Assembly: GCF_002116905.1 (NCBI RefSeq)
Contig: NZ_CP015118.1
Span: forward strand, 1,798,001 to 1,862,000
Origin: Piscinibacter gummiphilus
GTDB lineage: Bacteria > Pseudomonadota > Gammaproteobacteria > Burkholderiales > Burkholderiaceae_C
Direction: 5' to 3'
Length of the DNA stretch: 64,000 nucleotides
The position numbers were made by a program, and so were the translations under genes. The notes below the pieces were generated by a model that searched no databases, had not been told where the DNA came from, and saw nothing but the letters and a program-made list of their open reading frames with translations. Positions 35,638-45,445 of the stretch are shown here, in pieces (positions within the stretch are counted from its first letter, which is position 1; each line of letters opens with the position of its first letter).

Positions 35638-36419
35638 CAGGGCCTGCGCACCGAGTCCTGGTACTGCGCCAGGATGAACCGCTTGACCGGCTCGCTGCGG
35701 TACGACGCCACCAGCGTGTGCACCCAGCCGGCGGCGCGGTCGCCGTCGCGCACGGCCAGCACGCCGGCCCACGGGGTGCGGGCGTCCTCGAGGCCGATGG
35801 AGTCGCGTGCCGGCATCAGCTGAGCGCGCACCGCGTGCGGGCGGTCGATGACCGCGGCGTCCAGGCGGTGCAGCGCGTCGGCGAGACGGTCCTGCGGCAG
35901 GGGCACGAGCTTGAAGCCGTAGCGGATGCCGGTCACGTCGCGCGGCGTGGCCGTGAGGCCCGAGCCGTCGCGGAGTTCGACGAGGCCGTGGTTGTGCAGC
36001 AGCACGAGCGCGCGCGACGCGGCGGCGCGTTCGCGAGGGATCCCGATCGACGCGCCGCGCGGCAGCTGGCGGACCGAGGCGACGCGCCGCGAGTAGATCG
36101 CGACGGGCAGGGTCACGGTGGCGGCCACCTCGACGAGCGGCGCGGGCTGGCGGCGGGGTTCCGCGGCGAAGGCCACGGCGTCCTGGAAGCAGGCGGCGTC
36201 GAGCCGGCCCCCGGCCACGTCGTCGTTGATCGCGCGGCCGCCTTCGCGTTCGACGAGGCGCAGCGCGAGGCCCTGCGCCGCGGCGACGTCGCGCACGACC
36301 GCCATGATCTCGGCATGCGGCCCGGGCAGCACGCCCACGGCAACGTCGCGCGGGGCGGTCGCGAACGCCGGCCGCCACAGCGCTGCCGCGCCGGCGAGCA
36401 GGCAGGTGCGGCGCTTCAT
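35634..36419 (-). CDS. MetQ/NlpA-like ABC transporter substrate-binding protein
   Basis: 261 residues from the ATG at 36419. The N-terminus (MKRRTCLLAGAAALW...) is a signal peptide with an RR pair, perhaps Tat. The mature domain has the NlpA/MetQ pattern: VAVGVLPGPHAEIMAVVRDVAAAQGLALRLVE, RLDAACFQDAVAF, then SIGIPRERAAASRALVLL. Typical MetQ proteins are lipoproteins that bind methionine; here no lipobox cysteine follows the signal, and no MetN/MetI genes are adjacent. It overlaps both neighbours by four bases (ATGA and GTGA), so it is tightly bound to the sulfatase operon. The ligand may be a sulfur compound or an amino acid. Confidence 0.78.
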   Translation of the reverse strand: MKRRTCLLAGAAALWRPAFATAPRDVAVGVLPGPHAEIMAVVRDVAAAQGLALRLVEREGGRAINDDVAGGRLDAACFQDAVAFAAEPRRQPAPLVEVAATVTLPVAIYSRRVASVRQLPRGASIGIPRERAAASRALVLLHNHGLVELRDGSGLTATPRDVTGIRYGFKLVPLPQDRLADALHRLDAAVIDRPHAVRAQLMPARDSIGLEDARTPWAGVLAVRDGDRAAGWVHTLVASYRSEPVKRFILAQYQDSVRRPW

Positions 36420-37435
36420 CGCGTGTCCCTCGCGACGGTGCGGAAGCCGATGTGGGCCGTGGCGAGGTCGGCCTCCTGCGATTCGCGGGCGGACGCGCGG
36501 TAGCGCACGCAGAAGTCCGGCGAGCACAGGTACGAGCCGCCCTTGATGACCATGCCCTGGTTCGGCTTGTGGAACGGCGCGGCCACGGCGGCGGTGTCGC
36601 CGTTCATGTGCGGCTGGTGCGGGCCGGTGTACGGGTCGCGGGTCCACTCCCACACGTTGCCGATCATGTCGTGCAGGCCGGCGGGGCTCGCGCCGTAGCA
36701 GCCGACCGGGGCGAGGCCCGCGTGGCCGTCCTGCTTCGCGTCGAACGCGGGGAAGATGCCCTGCCAGTAGTTCGCGGTGGGTTTGCCGGCGCCGTCGCGC
36801 GGGGCGGCGTCGAGCGTGTCGCCGCGCTGGCCCAGCTTGGCGGCGTACTCCCACTCCACCTCGGTGGGCAGGTCGCGGCCGAGCCAGCGCGCGTAGGCGA
36901 GGGCGTCGGCCTGGGTGACGAAGGTGACGGGCACATGGCCCATGCCATCGATGGTGCTGCCGGGTCCGCCGGGGTGCTGCCAGTCGGCGCCCTTGACGAA
37001 GGTCCACCACGCGTAGGGGCGGGCGTTCATCTCGGCGTCGGTGGGTTGGTGGAAGACGACCGCGCCGCCCTGGCGCTCCGCCTCGGTGACGTACGCGGTG
37101 GCTTTCACGAAGGTGGCGAACTGGGCGACGGTGACCTCGGTCTGGTCGATCCAGAACGACGGCACCTTCACGGGCTTCGACGACGCGGGGCGTTCGTCGG
37201 GGTAGCCCTTGGTGCTGCCGAAGCTGAAGTCGCCGCCGGGCACCCGCACCATGCCGGCGCTGGTGTCGGCGCCCCAGCCGGCCGGGAGGCCGCCATAGGC
37301 CGCGCACTGCGCCTCGGTGCCGAGAGCCGCGCGCAGCGGCGTGGGGGCCGCGGTGGAATACAGCGCGAAGCCGCTGCCGGTGAGCGCCACGGCGCCCACG
37401 GCAACGGCCACGCGCCAGCGCGTGGAGAAGGTCAC
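36416..37435 (-). CDS. Exported formylglycine-generating-enzyme-like (SUMF1) protein
   Basis: 339 residues from a GTG at 37435 with GGGAG eight bases upstream. The N-terminus has a hydrophobic signal or anchor (RVAVAVGAVALTGSGFALYS), so it acts outside the cytoplasm. The SUMF1 domain spans about 60-335: MVRVPGGDFSFGS, VSFWIDQTEVT-type VPSFWIDQTEVTVAQFATFV, LPTEVEWEYAAKLG, GNVWEWTRDPY and GGSYLCSPDFCVRYR. The active-site pair is Cys304/Cys309, with the same spacing as in human FGE. FGE oxidises the sulfatase active-site Cys to formylglycine using oxygen and copper. It lies 13 bases after the sulfatase gene, so a maturation role is likely. PvdO/EgtB-like activities on other substrates remain possible. 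Confidence 0.88.
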   Translation of the reverse strand: MTFSTRWRVAVAVGAVALTGSGFALYSTAAPTPLRAALGTEAQCAAYGGLPAGWGADTSAGMVRVPGGDFSFGSTKGYPDERPASSKPVKVPSFWIDQTEVTVAQFATFVKATAYVTEAERQGGAVVFHQPTDAEMNARPYAWWTFVKGADWQHPGGPGSTIDGMGHVPVTFVTQADALAYARWLGRDLPTEVEWEYAAKLGQRGDTLDAAPRDGAGKPTANYWQGIFPAFDAKQDGHAGLAPVGCYGASPAGLHDMIGNVWEWTRDPYTGPHQPHMNGDTAAVAAPFHKPNQGMVIKGGSYLCSPDFCVRYRASARESQEADLATAHIGFRTVARDTR

Positions 37436-37448
37436 GCTGGCGCTCCCG

Positions 37449-39401
37449 TCAGTAGTAGCCGACCGGGCGCAGCGGTTCGACACCGCCCACCGACGTCATG
37501 TACGTCTTCCAGTCGGTGACCAGGCCCTTGAGCACGTCGGGATTCGTGGCGGAGAGGTCGTTGTTCTCGCCCCGGTCCTTCGTCAGGTCGTACAGCTGCC
37601 AGTGGCCGTCGGCCGGGCCGTGGGGCGGCTCGGTCCACAGGGCCTTCCACTTGCCGTCGGTGCTCGTCACGTAGGCGCGGCCGTAGGACTCGTCCGCGAA
37701 CGGCGCCTTGCGCACCGAGGCCGACGAGTTGCCGAGCAGCACCTGCAGCAGCGACTGGCCCGTGACCGGGTAGACGTAGCGGCTGTCGTAGACGACCTTG
37801 CCCTTGTTCTGGTCGACACCCGTGATCGCGTTGATGCTGGGCGGCGCGGCCTCGGTGGGCAGCTTGGCCTGGCCCGCGTCGAGGAACGTGGCCGTCAGGT
37901 CGACGATGTGCGTGAAGGACGTGAAGTTCCCGGCCGCCTTCGCCTGGTGGGGCATGCGCACGATCAGCGGCGTGCCGACCCCGCCTTCGCCGAAGTGGCC
38001 CTTGGTCTGGCGGAACGGCGTGGCGCTCACCTCGGCCCAGCGGATGCCGTACTGCAGGCGTTTGGCCGACGTGAGGCCGTTGTCGGTGCCGAGCGTCGCG
38101 TACACCGCGTCGGCGGCGTTCGCCTCGTCGGTGGCCTTCGGGTCGGTCGAGGCCGACGCGATGGGCCAGCCCTCGGCGCCGTTGTCGGACTGGAACACGA
38201 TCAGCGTGTTCTCGTACTCGCCGATGTCCTTCAGGTGCTGGATCAGCACGCCGATGTTGTGGTCGAGGTTCTCGACCATGCCGGCGTAGATCTCCATGTA
38301 GCGCGCCTGCGCCTTCTTCTCGAGCGCGGTCAGGCTGTCCCACTTCTTCGACACGCGGCCGGCGCCGTGGTCCACGTACCCGTCGGCGGGGCCGTTGACG
38401 GCGTTGATGTACTTCGCGCTCGCGGTGCCGTTGTTGGCCGAGGCCGGTGAGGACGTGAGCGTCTCGGGGTCGGTGGCGTACGGCGTGAAGTCCTGCGGGA
38501 TGATGCCCAGCTGCTTCTGCTTCGCGATGCGCGCGGCGCGGATCGCCTCGTAGCCTGCGTCGTAGCGGCCCTTGTACTTGCTGAGCCAGGGCTCCGGCAC
38601 CTGCAGCGGCCAGTGGGGCGACGTGTACGCGGCGTACGCGAAGAACGGCTTGCCGTCGCCCTTGTTGGCGTCGATGTAGCTGATCAGGCGCTGCGTGTAG
38701 AAGTCGGTGGAGTAGCTGCCCGTGCCGGGCTGACCCGGTTGCCCCGGCTGGATGTACGCGCCGTTCTCGGTGTAGTTCTTCGACGTGGCGGTCTCGTGGA
38801 AGTAGTGGTTGCTGGCCGCGCCGCCCATCAGCGCGAAGCTCTTCTCGAAGCCCCACTGGTCGGGGGTGTGGCCGGCGGTGCCCAGCGGCACTGGCGTGGC
38901 GGGCGTCGCGATGTTCGAGCCGAGGTGCCACTTGCCGGCCATGTACGTGTGGTACCCGGCGTCCTTCAGCAGCTGGGCCACCGACAGCGAGCGGTCGTTC
39001 AGGTAACCCTCGTAGCCGGGCAGGCCGCGGCGCTCGTCGTTCGGCGCGCCCATCGTGCCTTCGCCGACGAGGTGGTGGTCGGTGCCCGAGATGAGCATCG
39101 AGCGCGTGATCGCGCAGACGGTGCCGGTGTGGTGGTTCGTCAGCAGCCGGCCGGAGGCGGCGAGGGCGTCGAGGTGGGGCGTGCTGATCTCGCCGCCGAA
39201 TGCGCCGACGTCCGAGTAGCCGAGGTCATCGGCCATGATGAACAGGATGTTGGGGCGCTTGGCGAGCGTGGCCGGGGGCGGGGTCGTCGCCACGGTGTCG
39301 TCGTCGCTGCCGCCGCAGCCCTGGAGCGCGAGGCTCAGGGCGACGAGGCCGAGGGCGGTCTTCCGGAAGCGGTGCCTGCGGAGGGGCATCTTCTGCTGCA
39401 T
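37449..39401 (-). CDS. Lipoprotein arylsulfatase-type sulfatase with atypical CAITR active-site motif
   Basis: 650 residues from the ATG at 39401 (ATG at 39389 also possible). Lipobox LQGC. The sulfatase fold starts RPNILFIMADDLGYSDVGAFGGEISTPHLD, with metal ligands DD, and continues GYEGYLNDRSLSVAQLLKDAGYHTYMAGKWHLG, IVFQSDNGAEGW and THIVDLTATFLD. It closely follows the Pseudomonas arylsulfatase pattern. The nucleophile site reads C-A-I-T-R (Cys96-Arg100), followed by SMLISGTDHH. The expected motif is C-x-P-x-R, so the proline needed for standard formylglycine conversion is Ile. It is probably anchored outside the cytoplasm for organosulfate hydrolysis. First gene of a four-gene operon. Confidence 0.9.
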   Translation of the reverse strand: MQQKMPLRRHRFRKTALGLVALSLALQGCGGSDDDTVATTPPPATLAKRPNILFIMADDLGYSDVGAFGGEISTPHLDALAASGRLLTNHHTGTVCAITRSMLISGTDHHLVGEGTMGAPNDERRGLPGYEGYLNDRSLSVAQLLKDAGYHTYMAGKWHLGSNIATPATPVPLGTAGHTPDQWGFEKSFALMGGAASNHYFHETATSKNYTENGAYIQPGQPGQPGTGSYSTDFYTQRLISYIDANKGDGKPFFAYAAYTSPHWPLQVPEPWLSKYKGRYDAGYEAIRAARIAKQKQLGIIPQDFTPYATDPETLTSSPASANNGTASAKYINAVNGPADGYVDHGAGRVSKKWDSLTALEKKAQARYMEIYAGMVENLDHNIGVLIQHLKDIGEYENTLIVFQSDNGAEGWPIASASTDPKATDEANAADAVYATLGTDNGLTSAKRLQYGIRWAEVSATPFRQTKGHFGEGGVGTPLIVRMPHQAKAAGNFTSFTHIVDLTATFLDAGQAKLPTEAAPPSINAITGVDQNKGKVVYDSRYVYPVTGQSLLQVLLGNSSASVRKAPFADESYGRAYVTSTDGKWKALWTEPPHGPADGHWQLYDLTKDRGENNDLSATNPDVLKGLVTDWKTYMTSVGGVEPLRPVGYY

Positions 39402-39599
39402 GGGGAACAAGGTGGGTGAAAGGGCTCGCAGCCTATCGCCCGGTCTGTCGCGCACGAAGCACAAAAATCGCGGACCCTCATGCGTTTCCTGTCGGCGGCG
39501 CAGCGCGTTGCCCTACACGACATGTCCGGCTTGTCCGCTCCCGCGGGCCGCGGCCGGTGGCGAAGATGCGATCGGCATCGACCACACAAGGAGAGCGAC

Positions 39600-39770
39600 A
39601 TGTCATTCGCCCTGTACCTGACGGGCTTCGTCATCTTCATCGCCGGCGTGGCCTGGGGTCTCGTGACCGCGGGCGTGCCGGGGCTCTACGTGGCCATCGG
39701 CTCGGTGATCCTGCTCGGCATCGGGATGTTCACCGGGGTGTCCCGCACCCGCGGCAAGGATCCCTCCTAG
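39600..39770 (+). CDS. Small two-helix membrane protein
   Basis: 56 residues. AAGGAGAG six bases before the ATG at 39600 is an excellent ribosome binding site. Two hydrophobic helices (FALYLTGFVIFIAGVAWGLVTAG and LYVAIGSVILLGIGMFTGV, both trimmed here) are joined by a short PG loop, with a polar tail ending KDPS. No family is recognised. Its last four bases overlap the convergent transporter gene. It is likely an inner-membrane small protein. Confidence 0.75.
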   Translation: MSFALYLTGFVIFIAGVAWGLVTAGVPGLYVAIGSVILLGIGMFTGVSRTRGKDPS

Positions 39771-41434
39771 GGCTCGTCGACCAGGTCGGCGAGTTGCGAC
39801 GACCGGATGCGCGTCTTCGACAGTGCCCCGTGCGACTCCAGGATGGGGTACGCGATGGAGCAGATCAACGAGTTGATGCGCTTCAGGTCGCTGATCAGGT
39901 CGATGTGCAGCGAGCTGGTCTCGATGCTCTGCGCGGTGTTGCCGCGCAGGCGCGCGAGGTGGCTCGCGGCGTACTCGTGCTCGAGGTCGCGGAAGCGCGC
40001 CTTCTCCTCCAGCAGGCGCTGTGCGTCGCGCACGTGGCCGCCGAGGAACACGCTCATCGCGAGCCGCAGGTTCGTGAGCAGCACCTCGTGGAGGTGCACG
40101 ATCTCGGCCATGCCCGCGTCGGAGAAGCTGCGGTTCTTGCGCACCTTCTTGTCCTCCACGTCCTGCAGCACCCGCTCGATGGTGTCGCCCACCTGCTCCA
40201 TGTTGATGGTGAACGACATGATGTCGGCCCAGCGCCGGCCCTCGCGTTCGGACAGCGCCTCCTGGGACACCTGCGTCAGGTAGAACTTGATGGCGGCGTA
40301 GAGGTCGTCCACCGTGTCGTCCATCTGCCGCAGCTGCTCGGCGAGCTGCAGGTCGTTGTTGCGGATCACGGGCAGCATGCCGCGCAGCATGGTCTCCACG
40401 ATGTCGGCCTGGTGCAGCGCCTCGCGCGCGGCGCAGCTGATGGCGAGCGACGGCGTGGCGATGGCCATCGGGTCGAGGTGGCGCGGCCGGGTGTTGCTGG
40501 CGCTCGGGTCCACGGACGGCAGCAGCCGGTTGACGAGCCGCGCGACGGGGGCGGTGAAGCCGATGAACAGCACCGCCAGCGCGAGGTTGAACGCGAGGTG
40601 GAAGGTGACGACCTGCTGGTGCACCGTGTCGAAGTGGTCCTGCAGCAGCACGTGCACCTGGCCCATGAACGGGATGGCCACCAGCACGCCGATCAGCTTG
40701 AAGAGCAGGTTGCCGAGCGGCAGCCGGCGCACCTCGGGCGAGGCCTTGCCGGTGGCGACCAGGGCCAGCAACCCGCTGCCGACGTTGGCGCCCAGCACGA
40801 GGCCCAGCGCGACGGGCGTGGTGAGCAGCCCCGTCTCGGCGAGCGTGGCGGTGAGCAGCACGATGGCCAGGCTCGAGTACGAGACCACGGTGAGTGCGGC
40901 GCCCACCACGATGTCGAGCAGGATCTCGTTGGGCAGCGCGACCAGCAGCGCCCGCACGGCCGGCGAGGCGGTGAGCGGGCGCGTGGCTTCCACGATGAGG
41001 TGCAGCGCGAGCGTGATGAGCCCGAGGCCGATCAGCACCCGGCCGATGCGTCCGGCGGCGCTCGCCTGCCGGCCGGTGAACATCACCACGCCCACGAAGA
41101 TCAGCAGTGGCGACAGCCACGAGAGGTCGAACGAGAACACGACCGCCATCAGGCTGCTGCCGACGTCGGCCCCCAGCATGACCGCGAGCGCGGCGGTGGT
41201 GGTGACGAGGCCCTTGCCGACGAACGAGGCGACGATGAGGCAGGTGGCGGTGCCGGACTGGACTACCGTGGTGACCCCCATGCCGGCCAGCATCGCCCGG
41301 AAGCGGTTGCCGAAGCTGCGCGAGAGCACCTGCCGCAGGTTCTCGCCGAACACCCGGAGCACTCCGGTGCGCACGATGTGGGTGCCCCACACGAGCAGGG
41401 CGATGGCGGCGAGCAGGTTCAGCAACGACTGCAT
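39767..41434 (-). CDS. Na/Pi cotransporter family protein with PhoU-like C-terminus
   Basis: 555 residues. The N-terminal half is a PNaS-type transporter with about eight helices, beginning LLNLLAAIALLVWGTHIVRTG. The signature repeats VVQSGTATCLIVASF and SYSSLAIVLLTATLAE are in inverted halves. Residues about 340-545 are helical and PhoU-like (REALHQADIVETMLRGML, MEQVGDTIERVLQDVEDKKV). It imports phosphate with sodium, or exports it, at the inner membrane. No pho genes or PHO box were seen next to it. It is followed upstream by a diguanylate cyclase gene in the same direction, 91 bases away. Confidence 0.9.
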   Translation of the reverse strand: MQSLLNLLAAIALLVWGTHIVRTGVLRVFGENLRQVLSRSFGNRFRAMLAGMGVTTVVQSGTATCLIVASFVGKGLVTTTAALAVMLGADVGSSLMAVVFSFDLSWLSPLLIFVGVVMFTGRQASAAGRIGRVLIGLGLITLALHLIVEATRPLTASPAVRALLVALPNEILLDIVVGAALTVVSYSSLAIVLLTATLAETGLLTTPVALGLVLGANVGSGLLALVATGKASPEVRRLPLGNLLFKLIGVLVAIPFMGQVHVLLQDHFDTVHQQVVTFHLAFNLALAVLFIGFTAPVARLVNRLLPSVDPSASNTRPRHLDPMAIATPSLAISCAAREALHQADIVETMLRGMLPVIRNNDLQLAEQLRQMDDTVDDLYAAIKFYLTQVSQEALSEREGRRWADIMSFTINMEQVGDTIERVLQDVEDKKVRKNRSFSDAGMAEIVHLHEVLLTNLRLAMSVFLGGHVRDAQRLLEEKARFRDLEHEYAASHLARLRGNTAQSIETSSLHIDLISDLKRINSLICSIAYPILESHGALSKTRIRSSQLADLVDEP

Positions 41435-41525
41435 GGAGGCGGCGGGCTCCTGAAGGACATGAACCGGGGACCAGCAAATGCCGGGCCCGCCCCGAGTCTA
41501 GTCCTCGGGGCGCCGGAGCGGGGAA

Positions 41526-42731
<1,206 letters not shown>

Positions 42732-42868
42732 GGCCGATGTCAGAATCGATGGGTGATTCTCCGGCGTGACTCTCGCGGTGGCTTCCCCCGTATGTGCGAG
42801 AAACGCCGGTGGCGCACCCCCCAAAGGGAGGAAAGTCCTCCCTCACAACGACTTGCGGAGAGATTGAC

Positions 42869-43681
42869 GTGGCAATGGATGTGGTGGATTTCGAGATCAA
42901 GGGCTCGGAGATGCAGTTCGTCGAGGTCGAGCTCGACCCGGGCGAGGCGGCGGTGGGTGAAGCCGGCAGCCTGATGTACATGGAGGCCGGCATCGGCATG
43001 GACACCGTCTTCGGCGACGGGTCGGCCCAGCAGGGCGGCTTCCTCGGCAAGCTGCTCGGGGCGGGCAAGCGCCTCGTGACGGGCGAGTCGCTCTTCACGA
43101 CGGTCTACACGAACCAGACCTCGCGCAAGCTGAAGGTCGCGTTCGCGGCGCCGTACCCCGGCAAGATCCTCCCGATGGACCTGTCGAAGCTCGGCGGCAC
43201 CCTGATCTGCCAGAAGGACGCGTTCCTCTGCGCGGCCAAGGGCGTGTCGCTCGGCATCTACTTCCAGCAGAAGATGTCGGTGGGCTTCTTCGGCGGCGAG
43301 GGCTTCGTGATGCAGAAGCTCGAGGGCGACGGCCTCGCGTTCGTCCACGCGGGCGGCACGGTGGTCCGGCGCGAGCTGCAGGTCGGCGAGACGCTGCTGA
43401 TCGACACGGGCTGCGTGGTCGCGTTCACGCCCAACGTCAACTTCGAGATCCAGTACGTCGGCAAGATCAAGACCGCGCTCTTCGGAGGCGAGGGCCTGTT
43501 CTTCGCGAAGGTGACCGGCCCGGGCACCGTGTGGCTGCAGAGCCTGCCGTTCTCGCGCCTGGCCTCGCGCGTGTTCGCCGCGGCGCCGCAGCGTGGCGGC
43601 AGCCGCGAGGAAGGTTCGGTGCTCGGCGGCTTCGCGGGTGGCGGCATCCTCGGGGGCATTCTCGGCGGCGACGACGAATGA
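42869..43681 (+). CDS. AIM24/TIGR00266 family protein
   Basis: 270 residues. GGAGAGA at 42857-42863 fits a GTG start at 42869 (M-A-M-D-V-V) better than the ATG at 42875. The family pattern is clear: FEIKGSEMQFVEVELDPGEAAVGEAGSLMYMEAG, then FGGEGFVMQKLEGDG, GGTVVRRELQVGETLLIDTGCVVAFTPNV, and GLFFAKVTGPGTVWLQSLPFSRLA. The C-terminus is a Gly-rich tail (GGFAGGGILGGILGGDDE). These proteins have a beta-roll fold of unknown function; some are linked to stress or membrane processes. It is followed by a strong hairpin. Confidence 0.85.
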   Translation: MAMDVVDFEIKGSEMQFVEVELDPGEAAVGEAGSLMYMEAGIGMDTVFGDGSAQQGGFLGKLLGAGKRLVTGESLFTTVYTNQTSRKLKVAFAAPYPGKILPMDLSKLGGTLICQKDAFLCAAKGVSLGIYFQQKMSVGFFGGEGFVMQKLEGDGLAFVHAGGTVVRRELQVGETLLIDTGCVVAFTPNVNFEIQYVGKIKTALFGGEGLFFAKVTGPGTVWLQSLPFSRLASRVFAAAPQRGGSREEGSVLGGFAGGGILGGILGGDDE

Positions 43682-43685
43682 CACC

Positions 43686-43710
43686 GGGCCGGCGCTTCGT
43701 GCGCCGGCCC
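43686..43710 (+). terminator. Perfect GC hairpin after the AIM24-like gene
   Basis: GGGCCGGCGC and GCGCCGGCCC form a 10-bp perfect stem around TTCGT, four bases after the stop. It is followed by GTTAT rather than a T-run, so termination may be partial. The next gene begins 15 bases later. Confidence 0.5.
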
Positions 43711-43724
43711 GTTATCCTCCGCGC

Positions 43725-44606
43725 ATGACCTTGTTCATCGATTCGCTGTGGCGCGCGGCCGCCTACTGCCTGCACGTGCGGGTGATCCTGTACTCGCTGC
43801 TGCCGCTGGCGCTGATGGTGGCCATCGCGTTCGGGGCCGGGTGGTTCTTCTGGGAGCCGGCGATGGATGCCGTCTCCGCGCTCCTCGGCTCGTGGCACCT
43901 CGTGCACGCGGCCCACGACTGGCTCGCGAGCGTGGGCCTCGCCGGGCTGAAGTCGGTGCTGCCGCCGCTGCTGGTGCTGCTGCTCGCCACGCCGGTGATC
44001 GTCGTGCTCTCGCTGCTGGCGGTGGCCACGATGATGACGCCGGCGATGGTGCGCCTCGTGGCGTCGCGCCGGTTCGCCACGCTCGAGGCGCGGCACGGCG
44101 GCTCGTTCCTCTACTGCGTGGTGGGCGGTTTCGGGGCCACGCTGGTCGCGCTGCTGGCCATCGTCGTGTCGATGCCGTTCTGGCTCATCCCGCCGCTCGT
44201 GCTGCTGCTGCCGCCGCTGATCTGGGGCTGGCTCACGTACCGCGTGATGAGCTACGACGTGCTGGCCGACCATGCCACGCGCGACGAACGTCGCGAGGTG
44301 ATCCGGCGGCACCGCCCCTTCCTCTTCGCCATCGGCGTGATCACCGGCTACCTCGGTGCCGCGCCGTCGCTCGTGTGGGCTTCGGGCTGGGTGTTCGTCG
44401 CGGCGGCGCCGGTGCTGATCCCCGTGGCCATCTGGATCTACACGCTGGTGTTCGCGTTCTCGGCGCTCTGGTTCGCGCACTACGGGCTGTCGGCGCTGCA
44501 GGCGCTGCGGCTCGAACAGGCCGCGGCACCGGTGCCCGCCCCCACCACGCCGGTCACCGAGCCGGGCGACCAGGCCACGCTGCCTCCCCTACTTCCTCCC
44601 CTGTGA
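43725..44606 (+). CDS. EI24/CysZ-like integral membrane protein
   Basis: 293 residues from the ATG at 43725. About six hydrophobic segments: LYSLLPLALMVAIAFGAGWF, LPPLLVLLLATPVIVVLSLLAVA, FGATLVALLAIVVSMPF, IPPLVLLLPPLIWGWL, and two near 205-260. The SYDVLADHATRDERREVIRRHR loop is the signature of the EI24 family in proteobacteria. CysZ members import sulfate; this branch is uncharacterised. The C-terminus is a Pro/Ala-rich tail. It ends eight bases before the CinA-domain gene, probably one operon. Confidence 0.82.
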   Translation: MTLFIDSLWRAAAYCLHVRVILYSLLPLALMVAIAFGAGWFFWEPAMDAVSALLGSWHLVHAAHDWLASVGLAGLKSVLPPLLVLLLATPVIVVLSLLAVATMMTPAMVRLVASRRFATLEARHGGSFLYCVVGGFGATLVALLAIVVSMPFWLIPPLVLLLPPLIWGWLTYRVMSYDVLADHATRDERREVIRRHRPFLFAIGVITGYLGAAPSLVWASGWVFVAAAPVLIPVAIWIYTLVFAFSALWFAHYGLSALQALRLEQAAAPVPAPTTPVTEPGDQATLPPLLPPL

Positions 44607-44613
44607 GACTGCC

Positions 44614-45432
44614 ATGAACTTCGGCCTCATCATCGTCGGCGACGAGATCCTCTCGGGCAAGCGCCAGGACAAGCACCTGCCGAAGGTGATCGACCTGCTC
44701 GCGGCGCGGGGCCTCTCGCTGGCCTGGGCGCGGTACGTGGGCGACGACCCGGACCGCATCGCCGCGGACCTGCGGGACGCCTTCGAGGGCGCCGCGCGCG
44801 ACGGCGACATCGTCTTCAGCTGCGGTGGCATCGGCGCCACGCCCGACGACCACACGCGGCAGAGCGCGGGCCGCGCGCTCGGGCGCCCGCTCGTGCTGCA
44901 CCCCGAGGCCCGCGACCTCATCCACCAGCGCATGCGCGAGGTCGCGGCCGAGCAGGGCCAGCCCTTCGAGCCGGACCGGGACGACAACGTCCACCGCCTC
45001 AACATGGGCGTGTTCCCTGAAGGCGCCGAGATCATCCCGAACCCCTACAACCGCATCGCCGGTTTTTCGGTGAAGGCGGGTGACGGCGGCGTCTGGTTCG
45101 TCCCGGGCTTCCCGGTGATGGCGTGGCCGATGATCGAGTGGGTGCTCGACGAGCGCCTGAAGCACCTGCACCGCACGGACGCCCAGCGCGAGCAGTCGGT
45201 CATCGTGTTCGGCGCGATGGAGGCGACGCTCACGCCGCTGATGGAAGAGATCGAGGCGCGGTTCGCCGGCATCAAGGTCTTCAGCCTGCCGAGCGTGGAC
45301 CACCCGGAGTGGGGCCGCCACATCGAACTCGGGGTGAAGGGCACGGGCGACGGGGTGGCCGCGGCCTACCGCCACCTGCTTGACGGCCTGCATGATCATG
45401 GTGCAAAGTTGGGCCCCGAGTTGGTGCGTTGA
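44614..45432 (+). CDS. CinA N-terminal/MoaB-like molybdopterin-binding domain protein
   Basis: 272 residues. The MoaB/CinA domain is at about 3-170: FGLIIVGDEILSGKRQDKHLPKVI, then VGDDPDRIAADLRDA and the signature FSCGGIGATPDDHTRQSAGRALGRPL. The C-terminal amidohydrolase domain of full CinA is absent. Such stand-alone proteins are related to molybdenum-cofactor or pyridine-nucleotide repair enzymes; the role is unclear. The 3' end lies next to the glnA control region, and GGTGC half-sites begin within it (45400, 45423). Confidence 0.85.
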   Translation: MNFGLIIVGDEILSGKRQDKHLPKVIDLLAARGLSLAWARYVGDDPDRIAADLRDAFEGAARDGDIVFSCGGIGATPDDHTRQSAGRALGRPLVLHPEARDLIHQRMREVAAEQGQPFEPDRDDNVHRLNMGVFPEGAEIIPNPYNRIAGFSVKAGDGGVWFVPGFPVMAWPMIEWVLDERLKHLHRTDAQREQSVIVFGAMEATLTPLMEEIEARFAGIKVFSLPSVDHPEWGRHIELGVKGTGDGVAAAYRHLLDGLHDHGAKLGPELVR

Positions 45433-45445
45433 CGCAAGTCGAAAC

